A stretch of 64,000 bases of DNA from Caulobacter sp. 17J80-11 (GTDB lineage: Bacteria; Pseudomonadota; Alphaproteobacteria; Caulobacterales; Caulobacteraceae). Made by a program: the position numbers and the translations under genes. The notes below the pieces were generated by a model, which saw only the letters and a list, made by a program, of their open reading frames with translations, made no database searches and was not told the DNA's origin. The stretch is from the NCBI RefSeq assembly GCF_014349105.1, contig NZ_JACSJI010000014.1, positions 1 to 64,000 of the forward strand, written 5' to 3'. Shown here in pieces: positions 1-8,043 of this stretch. Positions within the stretch are counted from its first letter, which is position 1. Each line of letters opens with the position of its first letter.

Positions 1-1
1 G

Positions 2-793
2 CCCCAGCCCGCGCCCGTGTCCGCGCCGACCCCCGCGCCCGTGGTGGTTTCGCCGGCGGTCGGCCCCGCCGCGCCGCCGCAGGCGGACCTGTCGCGCACC
101 GGCGCCATGATCTTCGACAACTCTGCGCCGCCCGCGCCGAGCGCGCCGGCGTCGGCGGGGCAGGGAACGGCCGCCTCGGGCCTGAGCGCCGACGAACAGT
201 TCGCCCTGCGGACGGGCGGCGACGGCGTGCCGGTCGCCCGCGCCTCGGTCCTGCCGCGCCCGGACTGGACCGTGGTGCAGGGCGCGGTCATTCCGGCCGT
301 GCTGGAGACGGCGCTGAATTCCGACACCTCGGGCTACGCCCGGGCCATCGTCAGCCGCGACGTGCGCAGCTTCGACGGCTCGCGGGTGCTCGTACCGCGC
401 GGCAGCCGCCTGATCGGCCAGTACCGCAGCGGCCTCAGCGCCGGCCAGTCGCGCGCCTTCGTGATCTGGAACCGCCTTGTGCGGCCGGACGGGAGCTCGA
501 TCCAGCTGGGTTCGCCGGCCATGGACGCCGAGAGCGCCGGCGGCCTCGCCGGGCAGGTCGACCGGCACTACGCCCAGCGCTACGGCGCGGCGGTCCTGCT
601 GTCGCTGGTCTCCGGCCTGACGTCCGGCCTCGGCCGCTCGGGAGACACGGTGGTGGTCGGCGCGGGCGGGGCCCAGAGCGCCGCCGCCGAAGCGCTGCGC
701 GCCGACGCCGCGATCCCGCCCACCGTGCGGGTGCCGCTGGGCACGCCGATCCAGGTGTTCGTCGCCCGCGACCTCGACTTCTCGCCGCAATGA
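2..793 (+). CDS. virB10: VirB10/TrbI-like type IV secretion protein, 5'-truncated by window edge
   Basis: This is the C-terminal 263 residues of a VirB10/TrbI family protein. Members bridge the inner and outer membranes in type IV secretion systems. The proline- and alanine-rich first third is the periplasmic linker. The conserved beta-barrel part starts at about GAVIPAVLETALNSD and runs through VPRGSRLIGQYRSG and QRYGAAVLLSLVSGL. The frame is open to the window edge, so the true start and the transmembrane segment lie upstream; an internal ATG at 17 is probably not the start. The stop overlaps the virB11 start (ATGA), so the two are translationally coupled. The rest of the secretion operon must lie to the left. 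Confidence 0.9.
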   Translation, partial: PQPAPVSAPTPAPVVVSPAVGPAAPPQADLSRTGAMIFDNSAPPAPSAPASAGQGTAASGLSADEQFALRTGGDGVPVARASVLPRPDWTVVQGAVIPAVLETALNSDTSGYARAIVSRDVRSFDGSRVLVPRGSRLIGQYRSGLSAGQSRAFVIWNRLVRPDGSSIQLGSPAMDAESAGGLAGQVDRHYAQRYGAAVLLSLVSGLTSGLGRSGDTVVVGAGGAQSAAAEALRADAAIPPTVRVPLGTPIQVFVARDLDFSPQ

Positions 794-1755
794 GCCAGGT
801 CGCGCCGCTGGAGGGCGTCTATCTGCGCAGCTACCTGCGGCCGTTCGCGCCGTGGCTGGAGCGGGACGACGTCACCGAGATCCTGGTCAACGCGCCGGGC
901 GAGATCTGGGTCGAGATCGCCGGCCAGGGCGGCATGCGCCGCGTCGAGGCGCCCGAGGTGGACGACCGCCTGCTGGAGCGGCTGGCGGCCCAGGTCGCGC
1001 GCTACACCCACCAGGGCGTCAATCGCGAGAACCCGCTGCTGGCCGCCGTCCTGCCGGGCGGGGAGCGGGTCCAGATGGTCGGGCCGCCCGCCACCCGCGC
1101 CGGCTGGGCGCTGGCCATCCGCCGCCACGTGGCCGCCGAGGTGCCGTTGGAGGCGTTCGAACCGCCGGCCGACGCCGCAGGCGGCGACGGGCTCCCGGCG
1201 GACGTCGATCCGCGGAGCGCGCCGCTGGCCTGGCTGCGGGCGGCCGTGCGGGCGCGCAAGACCGTGCTGATCTCCGGCGGCACCTCCTCCGGCAAGACCA
1301 CCTTCCTGAACAGCCTGCTGAGGCTGGTGCCGGCGGAAGAGCGGGTGGTGCTGGTCGAGGACACGCCGGAGATCGCCGTGGGCCAGCCGAACGCGGTGGG
1401 GCTGGTCGCGGTCAAGGGCGAGCTGGGCGAGGCGCGCGTCGGAGTCGAGGACCTGCTGCAGGCGGCGCTGCGGCTGCGGCCCGACCGGATCATCGTGGGC
1501 GAAATCCGCGGGCGCGAGGCCGCCACCTTCCTGCGCGCCATCAACACCGGCCACTCAGGCTCGTTCACCACCGTCCACGCCAACTCGCCCGAGGGCGCTC
1601 TGGAGCAGATCGCGCTGATGGTCATGCAGTCGGGGCTGGCGCTCGGCCGGGCCGACACCATCGCCTACGTCACCTCGCTGGTGGACGTGATCGTCCAGCT
1701 CCGCCGCGACGGCGGCCGCCGTTACGTCAGCGACCTGCGCGTCCTGCGGGGGTGA
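790..1755 (+). CDS. virB11: VirB11-type traffic ATPase of type IV secretion
   Basis: VirB11 is the hexameric cytoplasmic ATPase that powers pilus assembly and substrate transfer. The 321-residue length is usual for the family. The Walker A motif GGTSSGKTT lies near residues 163-171, RPDRIIVGEIRG (Walker B) near 230-241, and the His-box HSGSFTTVHAN follows. The start overlaps the virB10 stop by four bases. The protein ends in a normal RVLRG C-terminus. A diverged copy of this same C-terminus occurs about 2.3 kb downstream, beyond the phosphatase gene. Confidence 0.93.
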   Translation: MSQVAPLEGVYLRSYLRPFAPWLERDDVTEILVNAPGEIWVEIAGQGGMRRVEAPEVDDRLLERLAAQVARYTHQGVNRENPLLAAVLPGGERVQMVGPPATRAGWALAIRRHVAAEVPLEAFEPPADAAGGDGLPADVDPRSAPLAWLRAAVRARKTVLISGGTSSGKTTFLNSLLRLVPAEERVVLVEDTPEIAVGQPNAVGLVAVKGELGEARVGVEDLLQAALRLRPDRIIVGEIRGREAATFLRAINTGHSGSFTTVHANSPEGALEQIALMVMQSGLALGRADTIAYVTSLVDVIVQLRRDGGRRYVSDLRVLRG

Positions 1756-1758
1756 GGG

Positions 1759-3810
1759 TCAGACGGCCAGGCCCGGATCGCCTTCGAGGATTTCCTGCCT
1801 GAGTTGGGGGCGCTCGCCCGCCTTCCACAGCGATACGCGATGCGCCACGCGATAGCGCAGGGGGCCGCCGTCGTCCGTTGCGCTGCGTTCGAGCGGGATA
1901 GGGATGCAGACGAACTCGGTCTCGAGCTCATCTGGCGACGCCCGCACCGTCGTATAGCCGTGACCGGCGTGATCCACGAACTTGAGGTGCGGCGCCAGTT
2001 CCGGGTTACGCGCCGCGCGCGCCTGGTCGGCGTTCCCGGTTTCCTGGAGCAAGAGCGCGGACTTCACGCCGTGCATCAGGGTCATGCCCAGGCTGCACTC
2101 CATCGAGCCGTCCGGCTTGTCGTGGATGTAGAGGGCCCGCAGCGGCCGATCCTTAGGCATGGTGAGCTGCTGCACCTCGGCCGCGCCCTGGGCCGAGATC
2201 GAGCCGGTGATGAACTCGACGCCGACAGGATCGAAGGCGCGGGGAGGCAGGGTCTTGCTGGGGTAGCCGGCCCAGAAGGAATGCTTGTCGCCGGCCACGA
2301 CGGTGAAGCCCGTGATCCCTTCCTGCCGGATCATGTCGAAGATCTCGGCGTGCTCGACGCCATAGGCGCCGCTCAGCACGCCGTATCCCGCGCCGGCCGG
2401 CCACTGGTCAGCGAACGCCGCCGGCAGGTTCTGGGGGTCGGTGCGCTGGGTGAGCGTGCCGAACGAATGGCCCCAGATCTTCCAGGGGGCCTTCGCGGCG
2501 CGCAGACGCTCCTTGAACCAGGCCATCTGCTCGAGGCCGAGATAGGCCTCGGGCGGCGCCTTCACATGCGGATTGGGGAACTCGAGCTCGCCGACGCGGA
2601 TGGTGGCGGGGGGAGAGCCGCCCGCGTAGGCGCTGGCCTGATCCAGGATCTCCAGCATCGCCTCGGGCATGGCCCCGAACTTGATCTGCGGAAGCCCGCT
2701 GTAGTCGCCGCCGGGCGACATGAACGAGCGGTTGTCGGTCAGGATCATGTCGACGTTCCGGCCGTACCGGAACGCCCGCTTGATCTGCAGCGCGTTGATG
2801 GCGGCCAGGTTGTCCGGGTCCTGCCCGAGGCCGCGCGCGTCCAGCGTCCCGAGCGGCTTGTTGGCCACGCTCGGCGCCTCGAAGGCGTCGCCGCTGCCGG
2901 GCTTGCGGACCCGGGCCGGCTGATACTCGTACCAGGCCTGACTGGCCGCGACCTTGAGCTTCTGGGCCGAGCGGACCTCGGCGCCCACAGGTTGCTGGGT
3001 CTGGAAGGCGCGCCAGCTGAATTCGTGGTTGTCCCAGACGGGCACGAACGGCCACTGGGCGCGGGCCTCCTGCAGGTCCGGGTCGAGCAGATAGCCGCGA
3101 TAGGCGGTGCGGTAGTCGTCCAGGTCGGTCGGGATGTGGAAGGCGCCGACCTTCTCGCCGTTCGGATAGCGCACGATGTCGCGCAGGCGCCGGCCCCGCT
3201 CCATGCCGCCCGGCCGCTCCTCGGGATACCAGACCAGCTCGTAGATGAAGTCGCCCAGGTGCAGGACGAAGCCCAGCTGCTCCTCGCGCGGCCGGCGGGC
3301 GTCCTCGTGCAGCATGCGCCGGTAGGCGTTCATGGCGCCCTGGGTGACGTCCTGGCAGCTGACGAAGGCGAAGCGGACCGGCCGGTCGTCGCCGTCGGCC
3401 GGCGCCGTCAGGGTGCGGCCGACCCGGCTGGTGTTCCCCGCCTCGTCGACGAAGCGATACCAGTATTCCCGCGCGGGCTTCAGCCCGGCCGCCAGAAAGC
3501 GGCAGGTCCAGTCCGTCGCCGCGGTGACCGCGACCTGGCCGCGCGCGACCGGTTTGCGGAACTGCGGATCGCTCGCGACCTCGACCGTCAGCCGGTGCGC
3601 GGCGACGCCGTCGTCCGGGGCGCGCCGCGTCCACAGGATCACGCTGTCCGGACGCGGATCGCCCGAGGCGACGCCCTGCGGATAGAGGTCGCGACGCTCG
3701 GCGCGCGCCACGACCTTCGCCTGGGCGGAGGTCCCCCCGAACGCCAGCGCCGCGCCCAGCGCCGCGGCCTGGGCGGCGAAGGCTCGCCGCGACAGTCCAC
3801 TCTTATCCAT
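1759..3810 (-). CDS. phoD: PhoD-family alkaline phosphatase/phosphodiesterase, Tat-exported
   Basis: This 683-residue protein matches PhoD-type metallophosphatases, periplasmic enzymes that release phosphate from phosphate esters using Fe and Ca. The start at 3810 places a twin-arginine signal (LSRRAFAA) at residues 6-13, before a hydrophobic stretch ending in SAQA; an in-frame ATG 48 bases upstream would bury this signal. Visible family motifs are QGVASGDPRPDSVILWTR near the N-terminus, HLGDFIYE, WDNHEFSW and VVAGDKHSFWAGY. It is convergent with virB11, three bases apart, and does not belong to the secretion operon by strand. I saw no convincing Pho box upstream. Confidence 0.93.
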   Translation of the reverse strand: MDKSGLSRRAFAAQAAALGAALAFGGTSAQAKVVARAERRDLYPQGVASGDPRPDSVILWTRRAPDDGVAAHRLTVEVASDPQFRKPVARGQVAVTAATDWTCRFLAAGLKPAREYWYRFVDEAGNTSRVGRTLTAPADGDDRPVRFAFVSCQDVTQGAMNAYRRMLHEDARRPREEQLGFVLHLGDFIYELVWYPEERPGGMERGRRLRDIVRYPNGEKVGAFHIPTDLDDYRTAYRGYLLDPDLQEARAQWPFVPVWDNHEFSWRAFQTQQPVGAEVRSAQKLKVAASQAWYEYQPARVRKPGSGDAFEAPSVANKPLGTLDARGLGQDPDNLAAINALQIKRAFRYGRNVDMILTDNRSFMSPGGDYSGLPQIKFGAMPEAMLEILDQASAYAGGSPPATIRVGELEFPNPHVKAPPEAYLGLEQMAWFKERLRAAKAPWKIWGHSFGTLTQRTDPQNLPAAFADQWPAGAGYGVLSGAYGVEHAEIFDMIRQEGITGFTVVAGDKHSFWAGYPSKTLPPRAFDPVGVEFITGSISAQGAAEVQQLTMPKDRPLRALYIHDKPDGSMECSLGMTLMHGVKSALLLQETGNADQARAARNPELAPHLKFVDHAGHGYTTVRASPDELETEFVCIPIPLERSATDDGGPLRYRVAHRVSLWKAGERPQLRQEILEGDPGLAV

Positions 3811-4002
3811 GGTCGCCCCCGCCCGGACACACCGCTTCCTGTCGAGCGGTCGCTCCATCGTTCCCGACTTTCGCCCCCGGGCCGCAAGTTAACTTTCGTT
3901 CAGGCGGGCGGCGGGCTGCGAACCATCCGGGTTCGGATCGAAGGGAGGCGATGGGGGTGTGGAGCACTCGCCGGAATCCTGAGTGGCTTCAGCTCTCTGG
4001 TC

Positions 4003-4133
4003 CACGCAGTGCGGGGCTGGCCTTGGGGCGGTCCGACACGATCGCCTACGTCACCTCGCTCGTGGAGGTGATCGTCCAGTTCCGCCCCGACCGTGGCCGC
4101 CGCCAGCTCAGCAAGTTGCGGGTGCGGGGTGAG
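4003..4133 (+). pseudogene. Remnant of a virB11 3' end
   Basis: Translation gives AGLALGRSDTIAYVTSLV and continues EVIVQFRPDRGRRQLSKLRV. This aligns residue by residue with the last 40 residues of the intact VirB11 ending at 1755. One base has been lost before the expected stop, and no ATPase core lies upstream. The copy is clearly diverged at DNA level, so it is not a recent duplication. It marks either an older second virB11 or an ancient rearrangement around the phosphatase gene. Confidence 0.75.
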
Positions 4134-4158
4134 CGTGGGGGGCGCTTCCGCGGGGCCT

Positions 4159-4359
4159 TTAGGGATTGCGCTTCTCGCTCTGGGCGATCAATTGGTCGAA
4201 CTCCTTGATGTGCCGTTTGAGCATGACGATTGCGCCTGCGCTGACGTTCTCGCCGTCCGAGTGCATTTGCATGCTCCCGGCTTCGAAGCGGTCGAGCTGG
4301 GTGATCAGCAGGTCCCGCAAATAGCGCCAGCGTTCGCGGATTTCGGCCGGAGTTTCCAT
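4159..4359 (-). CDS. Small conserved hypothetical protein
   Basis: This encodes 66 residues starting METPAEIRERWRYLRDLL. The protein is predicted to be mostly helical and soluble, with no signal peptide or membrane segment. I do not recognise a named family. The start at 4359 is preferred over an in-frame ATG 36 bases upstream because the extra residues (MAPKRASPYHRG) look non-coding. It lies alone between the virB11 remnant and the cspA leader. Composition matches the host chromosome. Confidence 0.6.
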   Translation of the reverse strand: METPAEIRERWRYLRDLLITQLDRFEAGSMQMHSDGENVSAGAIVMLKRHIKEFDQLIAQSEKRNP

Positions 4360-4736
4360 GCCTCGATGATATGGGCTCGCGCGCTTAGGCGCCATGCTTG
4401 TCGACGGCCGCGTACTTCAAACTGAAACCCTACCCACCTGTACATTGCGTAATCGGCGGCCGTCGCGCCTTGCGTTTGCCCCGTGTGCGCGCGCATCGCA
4501 GCCGCTAAAGGGGCGCACTTTCAACGTTGAATTGTGCGTATTTCAGGCTTGCAAAAGATTTTCCTCGCGCTCGCCGGCCCGTTATGAGATTATCCTGTTA
4601 TCGAATGTCGTTTTTGGTTCGGTTGCTCTTCACGCTTGTTCTTCGGATCGAGCCCGGGCCTACCTATCCCTCTCCGAAAATTTGATCTCTCGCGCCGTAT
4701 ATGGCGCGCGAAAACTCACACCTAAAAGGTATTCCT
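4360..4736 (+). promoter_or_regulatory. Long, AT-rich cold-shock leader and promoter region
   Basis: This gene-free stretch of about 375 bases precedes cspA. Its latter half is AT-rich and pyrimidine-rich against the GC-rich surroundings. A hairpin can form around 4690-4710 (CGCGCC, six-base loop, GGCGCG), shortly before the AAAAGG ribosome site at about 4724. Long structured 5' leaders that respond to temperature are typical of cspA-family mRNAs, so this is probably such a leader. No single promoter hexamer pair stands out. Confidence 0.5.
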
Positions 4737-4946
4737 ATGACGACCGGTACTGTGAAGTGGTTCAACTCCACCAAGGGCTTCGGCTTCATTCAACCTGACC
4801 AGGGCGGCGCGGACGTGTTCGTGCACATCAGCGCCGTGGAACGCGCGGGCCTCGGCTCGCTGCATGACGGTCAGAAGATCGGCTACGAAGTCGAACGTGA
4901 TCAGCGCAGCGGCAAGATGTCCGCTGGCCAGCTGCAAGCGGCATAA
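4737..4946 (+). CDS. cspA: Cold-shock protein, CspA family
   Basis: This is a 69-residue single cold-shock domain, an RNA chaperone that melts mRNA structure. RNP1 is visible as KGFGFI and RNP2 as VFVHI, within MTTGTVKWFNSTKGFGFIQ. The ATG at 4737 is chosen because family members begin directly at this motif; the open frame upstream (MARENSHLKGIP) is leader. AAAAGG at about 4724 is the likely ribosome site. A small gene follows 51 bases downstream on the same strand. Confidence 0.95.
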   Translation: MTTGTVKWFNSTKGFGFIQPDQGGADVFVHISAVERAGLGSLHDGQKIGYEVERDQRSGKMSAGQLQAA

Positions 4947-4997
4947 GGGTTTAGGGCGCCGGGGAAGGGGAGCTCCCTTCCCTGGCTCCCCCCCACC

Positions 4998-5180
4998 ATG
5001 ACCCTTTCGACCATCGAACGTGCTTTTGAGCTGGCGCGCTCTGGCCAGGTCGCAAACCTGCCCAGCCTGAAGCGCCGGTTGAAGTTTGACGGCTATCGCG
5101 CCGTGGACGCCTTGCTTGCGCCACGCGCGCTCAGCGGCCACCTGGAAGCCATTTGCTCAGCCACGTTCAAGGCTCGCTAG
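4998..5180 (+). CDS. Small conserved hypothetical protein downstream of cspA
   Basis: This 60-residue protein begins MTLSTIERAFELARSG and contains a short helical region LPSLKRRLKFDGYRAVDALL. Short proteins with this N-terminal pattern are common in sphingomonads and Caulobacterales (recalled knowledge, not checked here), and none has a known function that I can name. It has no signal or membrane segment. It follows cspA on the same strand with a 51-base gap and could be co-transcribed with it. Confidence 0.6.
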   Translation: MTLSTIERAFELARSGQVANLPSLKRRLKFDGYRAVDALLAPRALSGHLEAICSATFKAR

Positions 5181-5245
5181 TCTCCATTTCTCGTCAAGTC
5201 GACCAACTAAGAGCGCTAAGCAGCGCTCGGTTAGGCTGGAGCAAA

Positions 5246-5377
5246 ATGTCGTTCACCACTGTCATTCGACCCCGCCGGCGCACCTTCGCCAACGCGCCCA
5301 GCAAACCTTCTGTCGAACCCAGCGGCAGAGCCGTGGTGCGTCCGATCCTGCATCTCAAGCCGGTGTCTGGCGCGTAG
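5246..5377 (+). CDS. Possible very small basic protein
   Basis: This is an open frame of 43 residues, starting MSFTTVIRPRRRTFANAP and ending LKPVSGA. It has a GGAG ribosome site seven bases before the ATG, and a basic proline-rich composition. I cannot assign a function. The ribosome site and host-like composition are the only support, so this may be a chance frame. Confidence 0.3.
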   Translation: MSFTTVIRPRRRTFANAPSKPSVEPSGRAVVRPILHLKPVSGA

Positions 5378-5744
5378 CACTCGCAACGAGTCACGCTGAC
5401 CCAGGGGGCGCCAGCCATTGCGCATCGAATGGCTCGCGCTGGTGCAGCAGTAGGCGACTCCTAGGCTGAACCCGCGCCAGCGCCCCGGCGATGAGCGCGA
5501 TCTCGGTCCAGCTGCGTTGCGGGTCAGGACCGCGGTAGCGGACCTGATCCGGGACGCCCTGAGGCGGCCGGGCCGGCAGTTGGGCGCACGGCAGAGCCTT
5601 CGCCGTCGCCCCGCTCAGGCCGCCGGTCCGAGCAATCCGGCGACCGCCGCCAGCAGAACGTCCATCGAGGGCGTTGTCAGGGGAATTCCGTTCTGCTGCC
5701 CGCAGGTGGCAGCGGCGCCACTCGAGACCCGTTACGGGTCTGAG
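5378..5744. other. Gene-free left flank of island 1
   Basis: I see no convincing gene here. Long antisense frames exist, but their composition is that of chance reading frames. The last 30 bases (5718-5747) form a strong inverted repeat, with arms around CCACTCGAGACCCG and CGGGTCTGAGTGG and a TTA loop, which runs into the att repeat. No T-run follows it, so it need not be a terminator. Confidence 0.5.
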
Positions 5745-5768
5745 TGGCGGTGAGAGAGTCCGTCGAAC
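5745..5768. repeat. Distal att site of island 1 (copy of tRNA-Ser 3' end)
   Basis: TGGCGGTGAGAGAG at 5745-5758 is identical to 18377-18390, which is the 3' end of tRNA-Ser with its encoded CCA, read in the same orientation. After four mismatches TCGAAC also matches the T-loop region. This is the expected footprint of integration into a tRNA 3' end. The integrase gene begins less than 200 bases to the right. Confidence 0.75.
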
Positions 5769-5864
5769 TAGCGTCCGTGGTGATCCGCAGGGGTCAATAA
5801 GTCGCTTGTAAACAAGGCCATTGCGCCGAACTGTCCATATCTGTCCGCATCGATCTGCGGCAAG

Positions 5865-5897
5865 CGCCCTAAATCTCTTAGGGCAAATTTTAGGGCG
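5865..5897. repeat. Probable integrase arm-type sites, left end of island 1
   Basis: Two direct TTAGGGC units lie at 5878-5897, with an inverted copy (GCGCCCTAAA) just before them. The 20-base block at 5878-5897 matches the block at 18302-18321, at the other island end, in 18 of 20 positions. Paired arm repeats near both att sites are what a tyrosine integrase of this kind needs. The function is inferred from position and repetition. Confidence 0.6.
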
Positions 5898-5940
5898 TTC
5901 GGGCTTGAGTGGGTGTTCCGGACGGGCGTAAAGCTTGGCC

Positions 5941-7119
5941 ATGCGCGCCATCAATCGCCTTACTGCTCGGACAGTAGCCACGATCACGAAGAAGGGGCTG
6001 CACGCTGACGGTCTCGGCCTCTACCTGCGGGTCGATTCCGGGAAGCGCTGGGTCTTCATCTTCCAGTGGGAGGGGGCGCGGAAGGAGATGGGGCTAGGCT
6101 CCGCAGCGACCGTTTCCCTCGCAGAAGCCCGACAGTTGGCGCGGGACGCGCACGAACTGCGGAAGGCGGGAAAGAATCCCATCGAGGAGCGGCGCAAGGA
6201 GAAGGTTGCCCCGAAGACGTTCGGGGAGGTGGCGGAAGCGTTGCTGGACGACATTGAAGGCGGGTGGCGGAATGCGAAGCACCGCCAGCAGTGGCGCAAT
6301 ACCCTTCGCACCTACGCCACGACGTTCTGGAACGTGCCTGTGGACGCAGTCACCACCGATCAAGTGCTAAGGGCGTTGAAGCCTCTCTGGACTGAAAAGG
6401 CGGAAACGGCTCAGCGGTTTCGAGGCCGGGTGGAGCGGGTGCTGGATGCTGCCAAAGCTCAAGGGCTGCGCAGCGGGGAGAACCCGGCCCGATGGCGCGG
6501 CCACTTGTCGTTGCTTCTGCCCAAGCCTTCGCGGGTGAGCAGGCCCCACCACGCGGCCCTTCCGTTCGAAGAGATTCAGAGCTTCTTGGGGCGGCTTGGC
6601 GCTTTGAGTGCTGTCTCCGCGCGTGCGCTGGAATTCACGATCCTAACCGCAGCGCGTTCGGGCGAAACGCTTGGGGCGAAGTGGTCCGAAATCGATCTAG
6701 AGAAGCGGGTCTGGACCGTTCCCGCGGAACGCATGAAGGCTGGTGTTCAGCATCGTGTGCCCCTGACCGACAAGGCTGTGGCGCTGTTGGAAAGCGTTGC
6801 TGGGTTGGGCGAGGTGTATGTTTTTCCGGGCTCTAGGCCGGGGAAGCCGCTCTCCAATATGGCGATGGAGATGCTGCTTCGGCGCATGAAGGTAGCCGTG
6901 ACGGTGCACGGCTTCCGCTCCACGTTCCGCGATTGGGCGGGCGAAACTACTGACTTTCCGAGAGAGACCGCGGAAGCCGCCTTGGCTCACAAGGTGGGTG
7001 ACGAAGTCGAGCGCGCTTATCGGCGGGGTGACGCCCTAGAGAAGCGTCGCAAGCTAATGGATGCGTGGGCGTCGTATTGCTATGGCGCACAGGAGGCTCC
7101 CCTATTGGCTGCCCAGTAG
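5941..7119 (+). CDS. int: Tyrosine integrase of island 1, P4-like with N-terminal arm domain
   Basis: This 392-residue site-specific recombinase should catalyse integration and excision of island 1. The N-terminal LHADGLGLYLRV region is the DUF4102-like arm-binding domain. The catalytic domain shows Arg239 (TAARSGE), the HGFR box (His323, Arg326), His350 (LAHK) and Tyr360 (ERAYRRG). All catalytic residues are present, so the enzyme looks functional. The ATG at 5941 is chosen; an in-frame TTG lies six bases upstream. Its 3' end overlaps the convergent AlpA-like gene by 18 bases. It sits at the island end away from the tRNA. Confidence 0.93.
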   Translation: MRAINRLTARTVATITKKGLHADGLGLYLRVDSGKRWVFIFQWEGARKEMGLGSAATVSLAEARQLARDAHELRKAGKNPIEERRKEKVAPKTFGEVAEALLDDIEGGWRNAKHRQQWRNTLRTYATTFWNVPVDAVTTDQVLRALKPLWTEKAETAQRFRGRVERVLDAAKAQGLRSGENPARWRGHLSLLLPKPSRVSRPHHAALPFEEIQSFLGRLGALSAVSARALEFTILTAARSGETLGAKWSEIDLEKRVWTVPAERMKAGVQHRVPLTDKAVALLESVAGLGEVYVFPGSRPGKPLSNMAMEMLLRRMKVAVTVHGFRSTFRDWAGETTDFPRETAEAALAHKVGDEVERAYRRGDALEKRRKLMDAWASYCYGAQEAPLLAAQ

Positions 7120-7296
7120 GGCTTCGAGGTCTTCACAGGGAATGAGAGCGCGGCCTGCGACCTTCACGATCCGGAGTTTTCCCTCGTTCCGAAGCTCGTA
7201 GAGGGTGGAGCGGCTTAGGCCGATAGCCTTGGCCGCGTCGTTCACCCGATATGCGAGGGGGCGGGGCGACCCGCTCATGTGATGCAGCTTCTCCAT
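7102..7296 (-). CDS. AlpA/excisionase-type helix-turn-helix protein
   Basis: This encodes 64 residues with a MerR-like/HTH_17 fold: YRVNDAAKAIGLSRSTLYEL followed by a wing (LRIVKVAGRALIPCEDLEALL). Such proteins act as excisionases or activators of integrase genes on prophages and islands, and its position back-to-back with int fits this. AAGGGG lies before the ATG at 7296. It follows the 136-residue gene by ten bases and is probably in one operon with it. An internal ATG at 7278 is a possible alternative start. Confidence 0.82.
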   Translation of the reverse strand: MEKLHHMSGSPRPLAYRVNDAAKAIGLSRSTLYELRNEGKLRIVKVAGRALIPCEDLEALLGSQ

Positions 7297-7306
7297 CGAG
7301 CGCCCC

Positions 7307-7717
7307 TTACTTCTTCAGCTCGAAGCGGAAAGCCATGACGGTGCCGTCCTCGTAGAATGCCGCCTCGTCAGGGCGGCTGTTCCAGCCTCGGGCTTCGAAC
7401 TCCATGCTGGTTTTGATCGCGCCTTGGATGGTCTCGATGTAGGCGCGCTTTTGAAGGTGCTTGTCATTGTAGGCGCGGGCGAACGCTTCGGTTTGCTTCC
7501 GCACTTCCGAGGGTTTCTTTCCCTCGCCGGTTAGGCGTCGAACCATGATGGCCACGACGTATTGCGCCGTCCATGACGCGCATTCGGCGGGGATCAGGCA
7601 CAGCGGCTCCAGAGTGGCCGGGTCAAAGTAGCACTCGGCCCAGCCTAGCTTTCGCTCGACGGTCGGGTGGTAGGGGTAGGGGTTCGCTCTGGTTCGTTTG
7701 GTGTTTTTCGGCGGCAT
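7307..7717 (-). CDS. Island hypothetical protein upstream of the AlpA-like gene
   Basis: This 136-residue protein starts MPPKNTKRTRANPYPYHP. AGGAG lies eight bases upstream of the ATG at 7717, which decides this start against an ATG 21 bases earlier. The protein is soluble, with a basic tyrosine- and proline-rich N-terminus and a helical middle (SEVRKQTEAFARAYNDKHLQ). I do not recognise a family. A terminator-like hairpin ends about 18 bases before its start codon. Its likely partner is the AlpA-like gene directly downstream. Confidence 0.65.
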   Translation of the reverse strand: MPPKNTKRTRANPYPYHPTVERKLGWAECYFDPATLEPLCLIPAECASWTAQYVVAIMVRRLTGEGKKPSEVRKQTEAFARAYNDKHLQKRAYIETIQGAIKTSMEFEARGWNSRPDEAAFYEDGTVMAFRFELKK

Positions 7718-7734
7718 TGCCTTGCTCCTGAAAT

Positions 7735-7763
7735 GCAAAAAGCCAAGGGAGTTATCCCTCGGC
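7735..7763 (-). terminator. Terminator-like hairpin just before a start codon
   Basis: On the minus strand, GCCGAGGGA, a four-base loop and TCCCTTGGC are followed by a T-run. This is a standard intrinsic terminator shape. Nothing obvious on the minus strand lies just upstream to terminate, and it ends within 20 bases of the next start codon, so it may act as an attenuator. Two similar cases occur in island 2. Confidence 0.55.
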
Positions 7764-8043
7764 CCGCGGTCGTTAGTAGTTTTGTCCAGTTTCTGATTAG
7801 TAGTTTTCTTTGATCTTTTACGTCATCACTTGTATTCCGTCGCGCTCCCGGCCCGTGTCGGCCGCGTCGGTGAATTGGCGCATGACGGGCCTGCTGTCAA
7901 CTCGGCCGCGACTGCTTTGCGCAGATAAGTTTTATTAGTCGTTTGTATTCTTCGGGCCGCGTTTGGGGTGGCGCAGCATCTGCGGCTCTGGCGGGTGGTT
8001 TTGCTGGTCATTTGCGCTAAGCTCGGCGTGTCGGAGGGGGCTC
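7764..8043. other. AT-rich divergent intergenic region with TTAGTAGTTTT repeats
   Basis: TTAGTAGTTTT occurs exactly twice, at 7773-7783 and 7797-7807, one period of 24 bases apart. A looser relative (TTATTAGTCGTTT) lies at 7931-7943. The region separates the minus-strand AlpA operon from the plus-strand EVE-HNH gene and so should hold both promoters. The repeats could be operator or excisionase sites. I see no real gene; a 61-residue minus-strand frame at 7826-8011 has the look of chance coding. Confidence 0.4.

Noticed and set aside
3811-3900. Possible Pho box upstream of phoD
   Set aside because: Only partial CTGTC-like bases are present and the 11-base periodicity of a Pho box is not met.
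5391-5560. Minus-strand frame with a stretch YRGPDPQRSWT that recalls the H-NS C-terminal motif
   Set aside because: The key GRG core is missing and the rest of the frame has no H-NS-like helices, so I treat it as chance.
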